Source: Bryoerythrophyllum caledonicum | Lineage: Eukaryota; Streptophyta; Bryopsida; Pottiales; Pottiaceae | Reading direction: 5' to 3' | Assembly: GCA_963971425.1 (NCBI GenBank) | Contig: OZ020517.1 | Coordinates: 17,822,904 to 17,886,903, forward strand | DNA length: 64,000 nucleotides | In this document: positions 34,060 through 45,287 of the stretch, piece by piece | Layout: each line of letters starts with the position of its first letter | How positions within the stretch are numbered: the first letter of the stretch is position 1 | Position numbers and translations under genes: made by a program | Notes under the pieces: generated by a model | Seen by the model: the letters and a program-made list of their open reading frames with translations, nothing else | The model's database searches: none | What the model was told of the DNA's origin: nothing

Positions 34060-34763
34060 GCTGTCAATGAGCACACCTCCATTTTACTTCATTCTAATTT
34101 CACTCTCCATCAAGACATCTTATATTCAATGTCGGTGCATTGCAAAGATTCAAAGCGAGTCCGAGACAGAATTAGAGACTCACAACTCTTTAAACTCAGC
34201 TATGCACCAATCAGGTAATCTGCTGAAATTATCATTTGACTTGTAATTTCACCACTAACATCAATGTTTGGATAGGAAATTCTCCCGCGGAGAGGTTGAA
34301 TGATGATGGTGCAGATAGTGAGGGGGTTGAAGTTTCAAGGTCGGAGAGAAGATTAGCTGAACCACTCTCTGCTGCGGAGTTGGAGAAACAAATGGATGAT
34401 CTTGTTCTTAAAGAGACAGTCAACACCACAGCGCTGCTTGATGGACTCCGATTTCAACCAAAGGAGAAATCAAAGCTTGACATCCCCATATGCCGGATGA
34501 TTGGGCTGCCAATCGTTCGGCCATACTTGAAGAACGATGTCCAGGGGCTAGGATCTCACTTTCTGAAGAACGAGTATATGGAAGGCTCATGTGATTTCTA
34601 TATGGCGACAGAGAACCACGAGGGGAAGTCGATCGATGTCTCAGAGGAAATCATGAAGAGTTGGAGTTCAGCTCGGACTGAAGCGAACAAGGCGTTTGAG
34701 CAAAGACTGAATTTAGATCCAGACTTTAGAGTATTTTCAAGGAAGATGTTTCATTTCTGGGAT
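34060..34763 (+). pseudogene. ParB-like / DNA methyltransferase gene, 5' part
   Basis: One exon ends at 34214 (SETELETHNSLNSAMHQS) with donor GTAATC. A 61-bp intron (34215-34275) ends GATAG, and the next exon joins in phase (GNSPAERL). An acidic linker is followed by a ParB/sulfiredoxin-like start (DIPICRMIGLPIVRPYL, DVQGLGSHFLKNEYMEGSCDFYM) leading to KMFHFWD. The exon is cut exactly after the Asp of the DGNHR motif by the fold-back hAT and resumes at 39078. The ParB assignment rests on the pattern of a short substrate-binding segment followed by DGNHRLQA, and is inference. The true first exon is not identified. Confidence 0.6.
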
Positions 34764-34946
34764 CAGGGTTGTCATAACGGACGGGTTGAAGTGATCGGAC
34801 GAGACAACCGGACAGGCGGTCCGGACGGTACGGACGGACGGTTCGGACGGATTGCCCGAAGTGCGCCCAGTAAATTTTTGCAAGTAAGAAATTTTTACTG
34901 TGATCGCCACGTCAAATACGGACGTGTCACGCCACCGTGGCACAAG

Positions 34947-35963
34947 GGCGGGGACGTCCCCGCCCCTAAATGGCAGGGGCGGAGACGTCACCGCCCCTCC
35001 TCGCCCAATTTTGGAATCAGGATCTTTAAACGGCTATATCTCACTCAAAAATAGTCCAAATTAAGCGTGTGATATGTTTTTTGGCATCTACGGAAATTTA
35101 GATGTCAAATCACACCTCAAACGCTTAATTTGGGCTGTTTTTGAGTGAGTTATGCCCATTCAAACATTCTAACTCCAAATTTAGGCGGGGAAGGGGCGGG
35201 GACGTGAGGGCGGAGACTCAACCCTTTGATGGTTGTAGAGGAACAAAGTTGGGCAAACTCCATTCTCGCCTTGGCAAAGGCCTTCCTCCTTCCCATGCGT
35301 TAGAGAAACGATATTTTTAATGTACATTTAGTTTTCCTTCCAACTTCTAGGGAATGACATGATTGCCGTGATGATTAGGGAATGCAAAGATCTTGTCGGA
35401 ACCAAATATTGCAACTTTTTGTTCTAAATGATTCTATTGGACTTGAGTTAGGAGAAGAAGAAGAACTATGGTCTTCCAATGGGACCGGCGTGAATGTAGT
35501 GTTCGTTCATTCTCTTCACTAAGCATATGGCCACGGGACATAGGCTAGTGTGTATAGAACTACTTCCCCCTCTTGAGGATAAACACTTTTTTACTCTAAG
35601 TGTTTTTATATACTAATTGCATTAGTGACAACCGACATTTGATCTCCCCCAAGGACTTTGTAGGTTCCCATACAACGGAGCCGTGGGACCCTCTACCATA
35701 ATTGGGTGGACTATGGTGGTACTTGAATTAGAATGTTGTATTACGCTATAAACAACAAATTCTTCTTGACATTTTCAAAGAAGGTAATATTCTTTGCACA
35801 AGTGAAACCTCCTTTATTATCGACGGACAAATACCATTGAGCAATGTGGTTTTAATGTAAAGATGTGTTCTTAAATGACTCATCTTCAGGTCATATTCAA
35901 ATTTATGAAGCATAATGTCGAATCATCGAATGTCCATATATCCCTTGTGTAACAACCCTTAAA
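34947..35963 (+). repeat. Left arm of the fold-back inverted repeat
   Basis: Reads from GCGGGGACGTCCCCGCCCC through TTGAGTGAGTTATGCCCATT and CCAATGGGACCGGCGTGAAT to TGTGTAACAACCC. The reverse complement is at about 37240-38235 with scattered substitutions, more toward the loop. Confidence 0.9.
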
Positions 35964-37239
35964 CTTTACTTTAGAAAGGAATTACGCAACTCAACTTTAC
36001 AAACAAATTATTTAAACATGCAATGAGAGAGAAATATATATATCCTCAAACATAAGGGCTTTTGTAAACTTCTAACCATCGAGGAAATGTACAAGTTACC
36101 CAACAATAAAATGTTGCATGAGTGCCCCACAATAAATACCCCCTTTTCATCCATTGAGAAATAGTGAGAACCTAAATCACTGTAATCTACCATTCAAATT
36201 TTGTACCTATTTTTTCCATGATATTTTGTATGTATCAATTACATAGTTCTTTGACATTATATCTATTTATATATTATTTATAACCATATTTCACACTTTT
36301 AAAGCAATGTATGTTTCATGTACTTTCTTTAAAAAATTTATCCTAAGTGAATATTTTTGCCCCTATTTATTTATCGTACGTCGTTTCTACAATTTATGCG
36401 AGTGGCCCCTTCGAGATTACTTTTTTTCCCAACTTCCCCAAAAAGTGTAAACGTGCTCTACTTGGGTTAAAATGTATTTTAACAACAAAGAAAATACTAT
36501 GTTTTTGGAATCTTAGAAGAAGGTAATAAGCTTTATATATAAGTATTCTACAATTGAATCCAATGTTAAGAAGGGGCATGGAAAGATAAACAAAAAAGTT
36601 AAGGAAGATATAAATAATTTGCACGTGTTAGAGGAAATGTAATAGTTTCTATTTGAACATAAAGAAATTGACATTCCTATTTTATAAATACGGCATATGT
36701 ATAGTACATCACAACGTCAAAATTATATTCATTTAGGAAAAGAATTTCATACAAACCATACAAAGTTCTATCATTATTGTATATAGACATGAGTTCAAGA
36801 AAGAAGTTAATAGTTATGTCCTATATTGCTAGAAATTTTACTAGAGCTTCTATTGACATTTATATTTTTTGTACATCTATATGGATACTAAAAAACATTT
36901 GGTCGTGTATCTCTCCCCTACATCCATAGCTTTTACAATAGACATGTTTAATGTGACCTTTTGAAGGTGTCACCCTTAGTTGCAAAGCCTTTTGGAGTTT
37001 TATCTAACCTTTGCAAGGTTTAATCAATTTAAAGTTAAATTGACACCATTTAGTAAGAAGTGTTGTGAGAGAATCACTTCGACTTTGGAACATTGTGGCC
37101 TTTCGAGAATGCTTTTATTTGCATCATCTTTCTTTATGATTGAATAAAGCGATAAATAATCATAACCTCAACGATTTAAAGATAGATATTTCATCGACCC
37201 TACGGTTATGAAGAGTAATTCGTAGATTGTTCCAAAGGG
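35964..37239. other. AT-rich loop of the fold-back hAT, no gene
   Basis: Very AT-rich. Short ORFs only, none with recognisable content. Confidence 0.6.
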
Positions 37240-38235
37240 GTTGTTACACATTAGATGATTCGACATTATGCTTCATAAATTTGAATATGACCTCAAGATG
37301 AGTCATTTAAGAACACATCTTTACATTAAAACTACATTGCTCAATGGTATTTGTCCGTCGATAATAAAGGAGGTTTCACTTGTGCAAAGAATATTACCTT
37401 CTTTGAAAATGTCAAGAAGAATTTGTTATTTATAGCGTAATACAACATTCTAATTTAAGTACCACCATAGTCCACCCAATTATGGTGGGAGATCCTACGG
37501 CCTCGTTATATGGGAACCCACAAAGCCCTTGGGGGAGATGACATGTTGATTATCTTTAATGCAATTAGTGTAGGGAACACTTAGTGTGGAAAAGTGTTGA
37601 CCCTCGAGAGGGGAAAGTAGTTCTTTATACACCAGCCTATGTCCCGTGGCCATATGCTTAGTGAAAAGAATGAACGAACACTACATTCACGCCGGTCCCA
37701 TTGGAAGACCATAGTTCTTCTTCTTCTCCTAACTCAAGTCCAATAGAATCATTTAGAACAAAAAGTTGTTATATTTGGTTCCGACAAGATCTTTGCATTC
37801 CTCAATCATCACGGCAATCATGTCATTCCCTAGAAGTTGGAAGGAAAACTAAATTTACATTAAAAATATCGTTTCTCTAACGCATGGGAAGGAGGAAGGC
37901 CTTTGCCAAGGCGAGAATGGAGTTTGCCCAACTTTGTTCCTCTACAACCTTCAAAGGGTTGAGTCCTCGCCCTCACGTCCCCGCCCCTTCCCCGCCTAAA
38001 TTTGGAGTTAGAATGTTTGAATGGGCATAACTCACTCAAAAACAGCCCAAATGAAGCGTTTGAGGTGTGATTTGGCATATAAATTTTCCGTAGATGCCAA
38101 AAAACATACCACACGCTTAATTTGGGCTGTTTTTGAGTGAGATATGGCCGTTCAAAGATACTGATTTCAAAATTGGGCGGGGAGGGGCGGTGACGTCTCC
38201 GCCTTTGCCATTTAGGGGCGGGGACGTCTCCGCCC
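37240..38235 (-). repeat. Right arm of the fold-back inverted repeat
   Basis: Reverse complement of the arm at 34947-35963. It could pair with it into a hairpin of about 1 kb in a transcript. The outer part merges into the 295-bp tandem array. Confidence 0.9.
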
Positions 38236-38800
38236 CTACCATTTTGGGGCGGAGACGTCCCCGCCCCTAACGTGCCCACCCCTTCCCCGCCTAAATTTGG
38301 AGTCCGAATGTTTGAATGGGCATAATTCACTCAAAAATAGCCTAAATCAAGCATTTGAGGTGTGATTTGGCATCTAAATTTTCCATAGATGCCAAAAAAA
38401 ATATCACACGCTTAATTTGGACTATTTGTAAGTGAGATATGGCCGTTTAAAGATCATGATTCCAAAATTGGGCGGGGAGGGGCGGTGACGTCTCCGCCTT
38501 TGCCATTTAGGGGCGGGGACGTCTCCGCCCCTACCATTTTGGGGCGGAGACGTCCCCGCCCCTAACGTGCCCACCCCTTCCCCGCCTAAATTTGGAGTCC
38601 GAATGTTTGAATGGGCATAATTCACTCAAAAATAGCCTAAATCAAGCATTTGAGGTGTGATTTGGCATCTAAATTTTCCATAGATGCCAAAAAAAATATC
38701 ACACGCTTAATTTGGACTATTTGTAAGTGAGATATGGCCGTTTAAAGATCATGATTCCAAAATTGGGCGGGGAGGGGCGGTGACGTCTCCGCCCCTGCCA
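37911..38800. repeat. 295-bp tandem repeat, about 3 copies
   Basis: TGCCATTTAGGGGCGGGG starts at 38206 and 38501, and a variant at 38796, giving exact 295-bp spacing. The copies 38206-38500 and 38501-38795 are almost identical; the copy before 38206 is diverged. Each unit repeats the outer end of the inverted-repeat arm. Confidence 0.9.
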
Positions 38801-39077
38801 TTTGGGGGCGGGGACGTCTCCGCCCCTACCATTTAGGGGCGGACACGTCCTTGCGGCCAATATTTTATTTTATATAGTCAACTATTCATTTTTTTAGTGT
38901 AAATCCTGCGTGGCATCTCTTTAGTTCATTTGTGGCTGCCACGTCGCCTGTTTTTTACCTTGCAGGTAAGTCAACCCTATGTTGACTATATCGGACGGGC
39001 GAGAGCTCTATCGGACGGGCGTATCGGACGGACGGATGAATTGGACGTCCGTCCAGTATGACAACCTCGTCTGGGAT

Positions 39078-41395
39078 GGAAATCACCGGCTCCAGGCATG
39101 GTTGCCGATCATCAACCGAGATCATGGGGATGACCAACGTTGGCATTATGCGGTAGAGTCTATTGTGCTGAATGTGAATGGATACTAGGTAATTTCACTG
39201 TGTATTTTTGAAACATCCCAATTATAAAGTTCCAAGTAACATTCTAATTCGTTTCATTTCATGGCAGCTGTCTTTCGAAGCAGAGAAGCTTTTGGAAGAC
39301 TCTCTGTTGGATATTGGCATTCATGTGAATTACGACCCCGATGGTGGAGAGCCAATCACAAGGATTGCCGACTACATTGAGGAGATGCGCATTCAACTAT
39401 GGGAGACAACCTTTTTTTGGGAGTTTAATGTGGACAAAGGCGTTCACAAGAACTATGAATCAGCGGATCAGTGCGGGTTCCCCAGTGCGTTGCGACGTAC
39501 CTTATACAGGTATTTCACGTTTATTCTGATGCCGGCCCGAGTTGTGACCCGCAACCCTCCCTTCTTCAAATCGTACCTTGATCCCAGGGGCACATATACA
39601 ATGTTATTGGAGGGAATCAAGAAGGATTGGGGACCTCAGCACTGGGAGCGCTGCAGTTGGTATCTTGACTGCCCCGTTCAGAAACCTCCTCACTTCGACA
39701 TCTCACTCCGAGATGGCCTTCAGCTCGATCTGATTGGGGTGGAGTCCACTATCGAGGGGGCTGCCGTGGCTACCAAAGCTAAGGGTAAAGGCAAAGCTGC
39801 CTCAAAGAAGGCCAGGGGATCATCATCTCGCGACCCTGATGTTGAGGTCCTTATTCCACCATCAGTCACCACGGCCATCACATTACTTGCTGCAAGTGAG
39901 AGCTTTCAAGAAGATCATCCGTCTCCCGATGTTCCTGACTCCCTCTCGCGTCAGCCGGCCAATGTGGTGAAACGGAAGGCGTTTCATGACGCCTTTTCTC
40001 CACCGAGCGCGTCAGCTCCAAAGATGGGTATCAGAGTGGAGCTTTCGACTCTGCAAGATATGATGAATGGTGGGAAAGACCATCCCTGCATGAATCGACT
40101 GAACGAATTCATGCTTAAGGTGAGTGTTCTTCATCTTCTCTCCAACCATCCAATGTGCTTCCTATTTTGTTTCTTCTTTTGGTCATATTTTGGATCTTCA
40201 TGGAGTGCCATTGGCCGCGCTGGAATTCAGTACCTCGGTGTTTTCATTCCTGACTCAGTTTTATTTTAGTTCCCAACATCTTAATAGGTATTTGGTTAGC
40301 TTTGCCATTGAATGAATTCATCTGTTTTTGCTCCTTCATTACTGAAAATAATATTCATGATTTCTTCTTGCAGGTATACCCTCCGACGTCAAACCAGGCA
40401 CGAAGTGGAATACGTCCCCACCAAGGTTTTGATCTTGTTCTCGGAGACATCCCAGAGGGGTTGCGGGTTCCATCAATTTTGCGAGATTCAAAGGACATCC
40501 CACCATGGAATGTGTATTCCGAGCAAGTTGTTGAGGCCCTCTTTGAGTTCGCTGAGTTGTTCCTTCATGAGCAGGGGTGCGTTCTCGTTATCATTCCAGA
40601 GTTTGTGCAGCTCCGCACCGATGTGAGGTCATACGCTGCTGCATACGATTTCAAGCTACTCCGTGATTGGTGGGGTGTGAACGAGTTACCATTGGCGTTG
40701 CCCACTGATCCAACAAAGAAGGTTAGTCTTAATTTATCAATGCCAGACTCTGATTTTTAGTTCGATTCACCAACTAACAATATTCTATAATGTCATCTTT
40801 TTTTCAGACCCACCGTTTTCGGATCCTTCTCTACGTGAGAATTGCATTACCATTGGAGTCCTTCACATTCATTGTGAATATGGAGCTATCTAAGAGAGGT
40901 TGGGGAGTCGAAGAGACGGACGTCCTTCTCAATCACAATGACCTCAATACCCAGTCTATGCGAGGTACTGTTCCATGGAGGGCTGGAAGAGAGAAAGGCG
41001 TTATTTTTTTTCAGATGCTTTTCGAGGCTCTCACGAAGCCGAGTGGCGCAATTTTTGATGCATTTGCTTCTACAGGTATCTCATCATCTATCATCTTGTG
41101 ATTTTCATGTTTATCTTTCATTCCATTTCATTCCCACATTTCTTTTTCACGTAATCCCTATGAACAGTTCTAATCATTTCTTCTCTTCCAGGGAACTCCC
41201 TTCGCGCGTGTCGCGCTGCTGGTCGGCATTTCGTTGGCTTCGAATCCGATAAGTTGGTTTTTGAGGCGGTGTTGAAGCCACTTTTCATGCCCAAGCCGCC
41301 ACGATCTAGTTCCGCTATACCGGCCACCATGGACCTCACCATTGATGAAGATCCCCCAATCCGGAAGATCACAAAGAGAAATCGATTGAGTAAGT
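39078..41395 (+). pseudogene. ParB-like / beta-class DNA amino-methyltransferase gene, 3' part
   Basis: Resumes with GNHRLQAWLPIIN, completing DGNHR. Exons: 39078-39188, 39268-40119, 40374-40721, 40808-41075, 41192 to TAA 41393-41395. All introns are GT-AG. Exon 1 ends TAG just before GTAATT, where CAG would fit a splice donor, so this is a C-to-T nonsense change. The middle has a Lys/Ala linker (KAKGKGKAASKKARG). The C-terminal 220 residues fit a beta-class N4/N6 DNA methyltransferase: motif IV-like DLVLGDIP (DPPY in the family; 40431-40454), GCVLVIIPE, then KGVIFFQMLFEAL and motif I-like FDAFASTGNSLRACRAAGRHFVGFE (split between 41048 and 41250; family FxGxGTT). Both catalytic motifs are degenerate. 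Bacterial and phage proteins joining ParB and methylase domains are known. Confidence 0.65.
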
Positions 41396-42462
41396 AAGTC
41401 TTGTTTTGTATTCAACTTCTCTTGTTTTTTTATTCAGTTTTATTAATCTGATGTCGTTTTTTGTCTTCAATTTGATGTCGTTGGCTGCTTCACCGGATCG
41501 TGATTTCTCCCTCCCATCGTATGCCGGCCAAGCTGCAAACGAGATGGCAGACCTGCTTTCTCCATCATCAGCTTCAACTTCCACTAGTTCTCGTTTTCCA
41601 TCTAATGACTTTCTTGATCTTGAGGCTTTCGAGGACTCAGACAATGGCCTCTCATCGTCAGATAGTATTTGTAACTCATCATCCTAGATGCTTTGCGTGT
41701 GAACCGTATTTCATTGCAACAGTTTTATTGGTGACATGGCTTTCCAAGCATTTTCTCTCAACTGTTATCTTTGTTCTTTGTATTCTTTGCTTCTCTTCCT
41801 TCGTTGTGGTTTTCTCCCATTCCACTACAATATTCTCCCCACGATCACTCTTCCTTCAATCTCGTGAACAATTGTATTACGGTTGTATTCTCATTTCTTG
41901 AACTTTCTACTTCACTTTAAATCTTCGCCAAATCCACCGCCAGAGCTTCAACTCACTGTGTTATTATCCTTTCAATTCCAAACATCACAAGAATTTCCAG
42001 TATATTTTGTTACACTTTCTGCTCTACCCAAAACCCTCAAATTCGTTCATGTTCTTTATTCGAACGGAATATTACTAATTTCCCTTCTCTTTTCTGACAC
42101 TCTACCCACTAGGGACCTTTACTTCCACTACGATACCCTGTACTTTTAACGGATATTATAGGGGTTTTGCCGAGTGTCGTCCTTTACTCTAGTTCCTAGG
42201 CCAATTTTTTTAACCTTCCACAATAGAGAGCGTCTGCAGATATAGGGTTCCCTCTGACCTCTTCTTCTTGAGTCTTAACTAAAAATTTATTAAATTTCTC
42301 ATCATGACATCAAAATCATTACTATATTATAGAATTTGAGGTTCCTTCCAATTTGCTATTAGTAACATTTTTGAAGTGGATGCACTTCAAAAAGTTACCC
42401 CTCAACGCTCACCGCTCACGTCTCACCGCTCACCGCTCACCGCTCACAAGATAGCATTCTCC
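41396..42462 (+). other. MULE right end, possible extra Ser-rich exon
   Basis: A frame ending TAG at 41685-41687 encodes a Ser/Asp-rich stretch (SPDRDFSLPSYAG, DLEAFEDSDNGLSSSDS), which could be an alternative last exon of the methylase gene; I see no good acceptor in phase. From 41690 to 42400 there is nothing recognisable. 42400-42462 is the inverted GAGCGGTGAG terminal array. Confidence 0.35.
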
Positions 42463-45287
42463 ATGTTCACCCGTCCCATTTCAAGTTGGCTCAATACCTC
42501 CATCTGGTTCGACCTTAACTTGTAAGATATGTTCTTTCGTTCCAACTTGTGTTGCAAGTTGTGCAGCCAAAATCTACTATGTTCTTGGGAAGAAGGAGAT
42601 GAGGCGTGCCTGTGTTCACTTTGGTGTTCATGATGACCCTGTGAAGCATGGACTTTGTCGTGATTCTAAGGAAATGACGCGGTCTCTCATTTCGGATCAA
42701 GTTCAAAGAACTCCCACTGCAATTAACTCTTCTATTGCACTTGAGGCAAGTAAGGAGTTTCTGGGAGGGTTGTTTCTTTGTCCTGAAGGAGCCCTACCTC
42801 TAAAGTTTGGACTTGACGAACTCATGCTAGTTCTTGAGAAGCGCAAATACATGAGTTCTCCAAGTATTCAAAACGAGGTGAGTAGCTTCAAGCATTTCCG
42901 ACGGTTTGGTGTCATGGACAACATTACAAAGCTTTGTGGAAGCAGTAATTGGGCTTATGATCAAGAGAGTAAGTTCTCGGGTCACAGATTCAATATAGAC
43001 AAAGTTTTTGTCTTCAAGATGTTGGAAGTTGGCCCAGGTGGTGGTGTAGATTTGGTTTCACGAATGCAACCTGGGGTGATCTTTAAGATGCTTGCATCAT
43101 GTTTGATCATGTGAAGCAAGTGAAGGAGTGGACGATGATTGCATGTCATGTGTATGACCCAGGATACTGCCCTATAATGACAATTGCTATATGCAACATG
43201 GAGTCCGAAGATTCAATAGCACAGATGAATTTCTGGATAAATTTGAATGTAGTGATGGGTAGGCATGAAATTGCATTACCTTATTTCAATTTTCAAGGGA
43301 TTTATGGCTAATTGCGCACAAACAAAGTAGAATGCGGTGCACATTGTCTATGGGAGTCGTGATCCATCAGAGCCTATGCTCAATCGGGAACGCACATGTC
43401 TCTTTCATTGGACTCAATCAATGAAAAAACACATCAAAGCAAACATTTGCGCTGACCTTTAAGATCAACATCAAAAGTTGTGCAAGCAGTACAAGGATGC
43501 GATATCCATGGCGGAGTCTAAGATTCGATTTCATGCAATCCGAGCTTGTTGGCACTTGTCCGGGGCAACAACTGAAAAAGGACTTCTACGGCTCGAGCCG
43601 CATGGTTAGCTTTTTGGCACTTCCGATATAGGCAATGGGGCGGATTTATGTTCATTGTGAGGTTCTTCAACTCTTGTACTTGGTTTTTCTCAAGAAACTT
43701 GCTTAATTCAATGCATGTTAGTATTGATTTTATGATTCCGTATTCTAGCTACGGCATGTACCTCTCGTGCATCTGATGACATGATTGAATAGCGCAGTTG
43801 TTGTTCTGTAACTTCTCATTTCTTACTGCACTGACAGCAATTTCATTGTTCAGGACTTACTAGTTGATGAACTTGCAGAGATGCCATCCTGCAACCTTGC
43901 GGAACCAGTGCATAACAAATGGTTGCAGCAGTCCGGAAACAGAGGGAATGACTTATATGTTGCCACTATTGATGATTACGTGAGGATGTTCATGCAGATG
44001 GTTTGGTATTATTAGTTTTTAAAAGGTGAGAATCTTGGAACCAGTTCTGGTAAAGCCAAACTCCAGATACGGGTAGCACAGAGGTATGCTCAGCAAACCG
44101 GAAATCCGAAAGGACTCAATGAAGCCATGGCTACTGTACCAAGAGTAGGAGAATATTGCACAAGGGATCCACGTTTCGAAGGTGAGGAAGTTTTTGGCTC
44201 TCGGAAGCGGATGTCGAATTTGCCGTCCGGTTTTGAGCATGATTCACACTGCCACGACAAGGTGAATTTCTCTCGACCATGTGTACTTACACGGTCCACC
44301 CAAACAAGTCCACCTATGATTCATTTGAATACGATTTCAAAGGATTCCTTACCTCATGCGGTAGAAGAAGAGGCTAAAATCCATATGTCAAGTGGCCCAT
44401 TGAACGCATCAACCGCACCTCCAGTCAATCGCATAGAAGAATCAGCTTGTGATGAGTGTGAGTGGCACATTGCACGGTTGCCCAAGACGTTGGCTAAAGC
44501 ATGATTTGCCTTACAAGCTCTAACGAGGAAGAAATGCGTCACTAAGGTTGTGCAAGAGAACAGAGGAACAACTGCACCAACTTATATAGGGAATATGGAA
44601 AATTACCAGAAGGACAAATATGAAAGGATGCAGTTCTTCTTTTGCAACGATGACATTGAGCGGTGTGTTAAGGGTTCCAAGCGGAAATGGATTCTTTTGA
44701 AGCCTAAAGTCCCAAACGTTTGGCCAGTCAAGCTTGGAACTAATCTTACACCAAAAGAAATATTGGATTTTTAGAATGTAGGGTTCCATCTTCCTCAAGG
44801 TGTTGAGATGTCTCCCGGAAAGCTATTTAGGAATCGTGACCCTTCTCCAGATTTATCAGGATTCCAAGTTCCGCCTGTTCGAGAGGACCATCCGTGTACA
44901 CGGTCTGAGAAGAAGATTCAAGGAAATCTTGATGCACCAACAACAAAACAAGCAAACAATTGCGCTTCTGCACTCACCTTAAAGGCAGTTATTCGTCAGG
45001 TAACTTTGATTCCCAATCCTGAATTTGGATGCATTGTATTGCTTGATTTAGGCATCGCACCTTCAATTCAACAATACATCATTACAATAAGCTCGTTTCC
45101 TGAGTGCACTTGTCCTAATTTCAAGGAAATGTCAACGAAGGCACTAGGAAAGGGGGGGCAATGGGTGAATTGCAAGCATTTGTATTTCATATTGATTGCC
45201 ATCTGCCAATTTAGTGCGGAAGTAGATGTTTTTATTCATGCTCCAAGCTTTAGCTTCAATGAGATTAGCAACAACAAGACCGTGTGA
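42463..45287 (+). pseudogene. MULE-type SWIM transposase, outer copy, 3' part
   Basis: Continues in frame after the duplicated ATGTTCACCC. It aligns in order with the minus-strand copy: Cys pairs and AAKIYYVLG, VHFGVHDDPVKHGLCRDS, LEASKEFLGGLFLCPEG (the intact form where the other copy has an extra T), FDHVKQVKEWTMIACHVYD, FHWTQSMKKH. AWLAFWHFRYRQWGGF near 43600 is followed by an intron ending TTCAG near 43853. Then come ELAEMPSCNLAEP, a DNA-binding basic part, and the SWIM finger (CTCPNF...WVNCKHLYFIL, about 45108-45190). Many frameshifts and stops (for example TAA near 43460, TAG near 44013 and 44773). Confidence 0.8.

Larger units (their letters stand above)
34764..39069. mobile_element. 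4.3-kb non-autonomous fold-back hAT
   Basis: Perfect 8-bp duplication TCTGGGAT at 34756-34763 and 39070-39077. The left end is CAGGGTTGTCATAACGG; the right end is TATGACAACCTCG with two degenerate terminal bases. Both ends carry CGGACGG clusters. The left 250 bp matches the right end of the hAT transposase element at 22.1-22.36 kb. Inside are a large inverted repeat of about 1 kb arms, a 1.3-kb AT-rich loop, a 295-bp tandem repeat and GGGGCGGGGACGTCCCCGCC palindromes, with no transposase. Confidence 0.9.
24269..42462. mobile_element. 18.2-kb Mutator-like element with methylase cargo
   Basis: The left end reads GGACGAAGCTATCTTGCG. The inverted right end reads GGAGAATGCTATCTTGTG. Both continue inward with GAGCGGTGAG/GAGACGTGAG arrays over about 90 bp. 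Removing the element rejoins the outer transposase in frame at the duplicated ATGTTCACCC. Inside are a minus-strand transposase pseudogene (24943-29252), a solo LTR (31358-33925), the ParB/methyltransferase gene (34.06-41.4 kb) and a fold-back hAT (34764-39069). Without the solo LTR and the hAT the original unit is about 11.3 kb. Confidence 0.8.
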
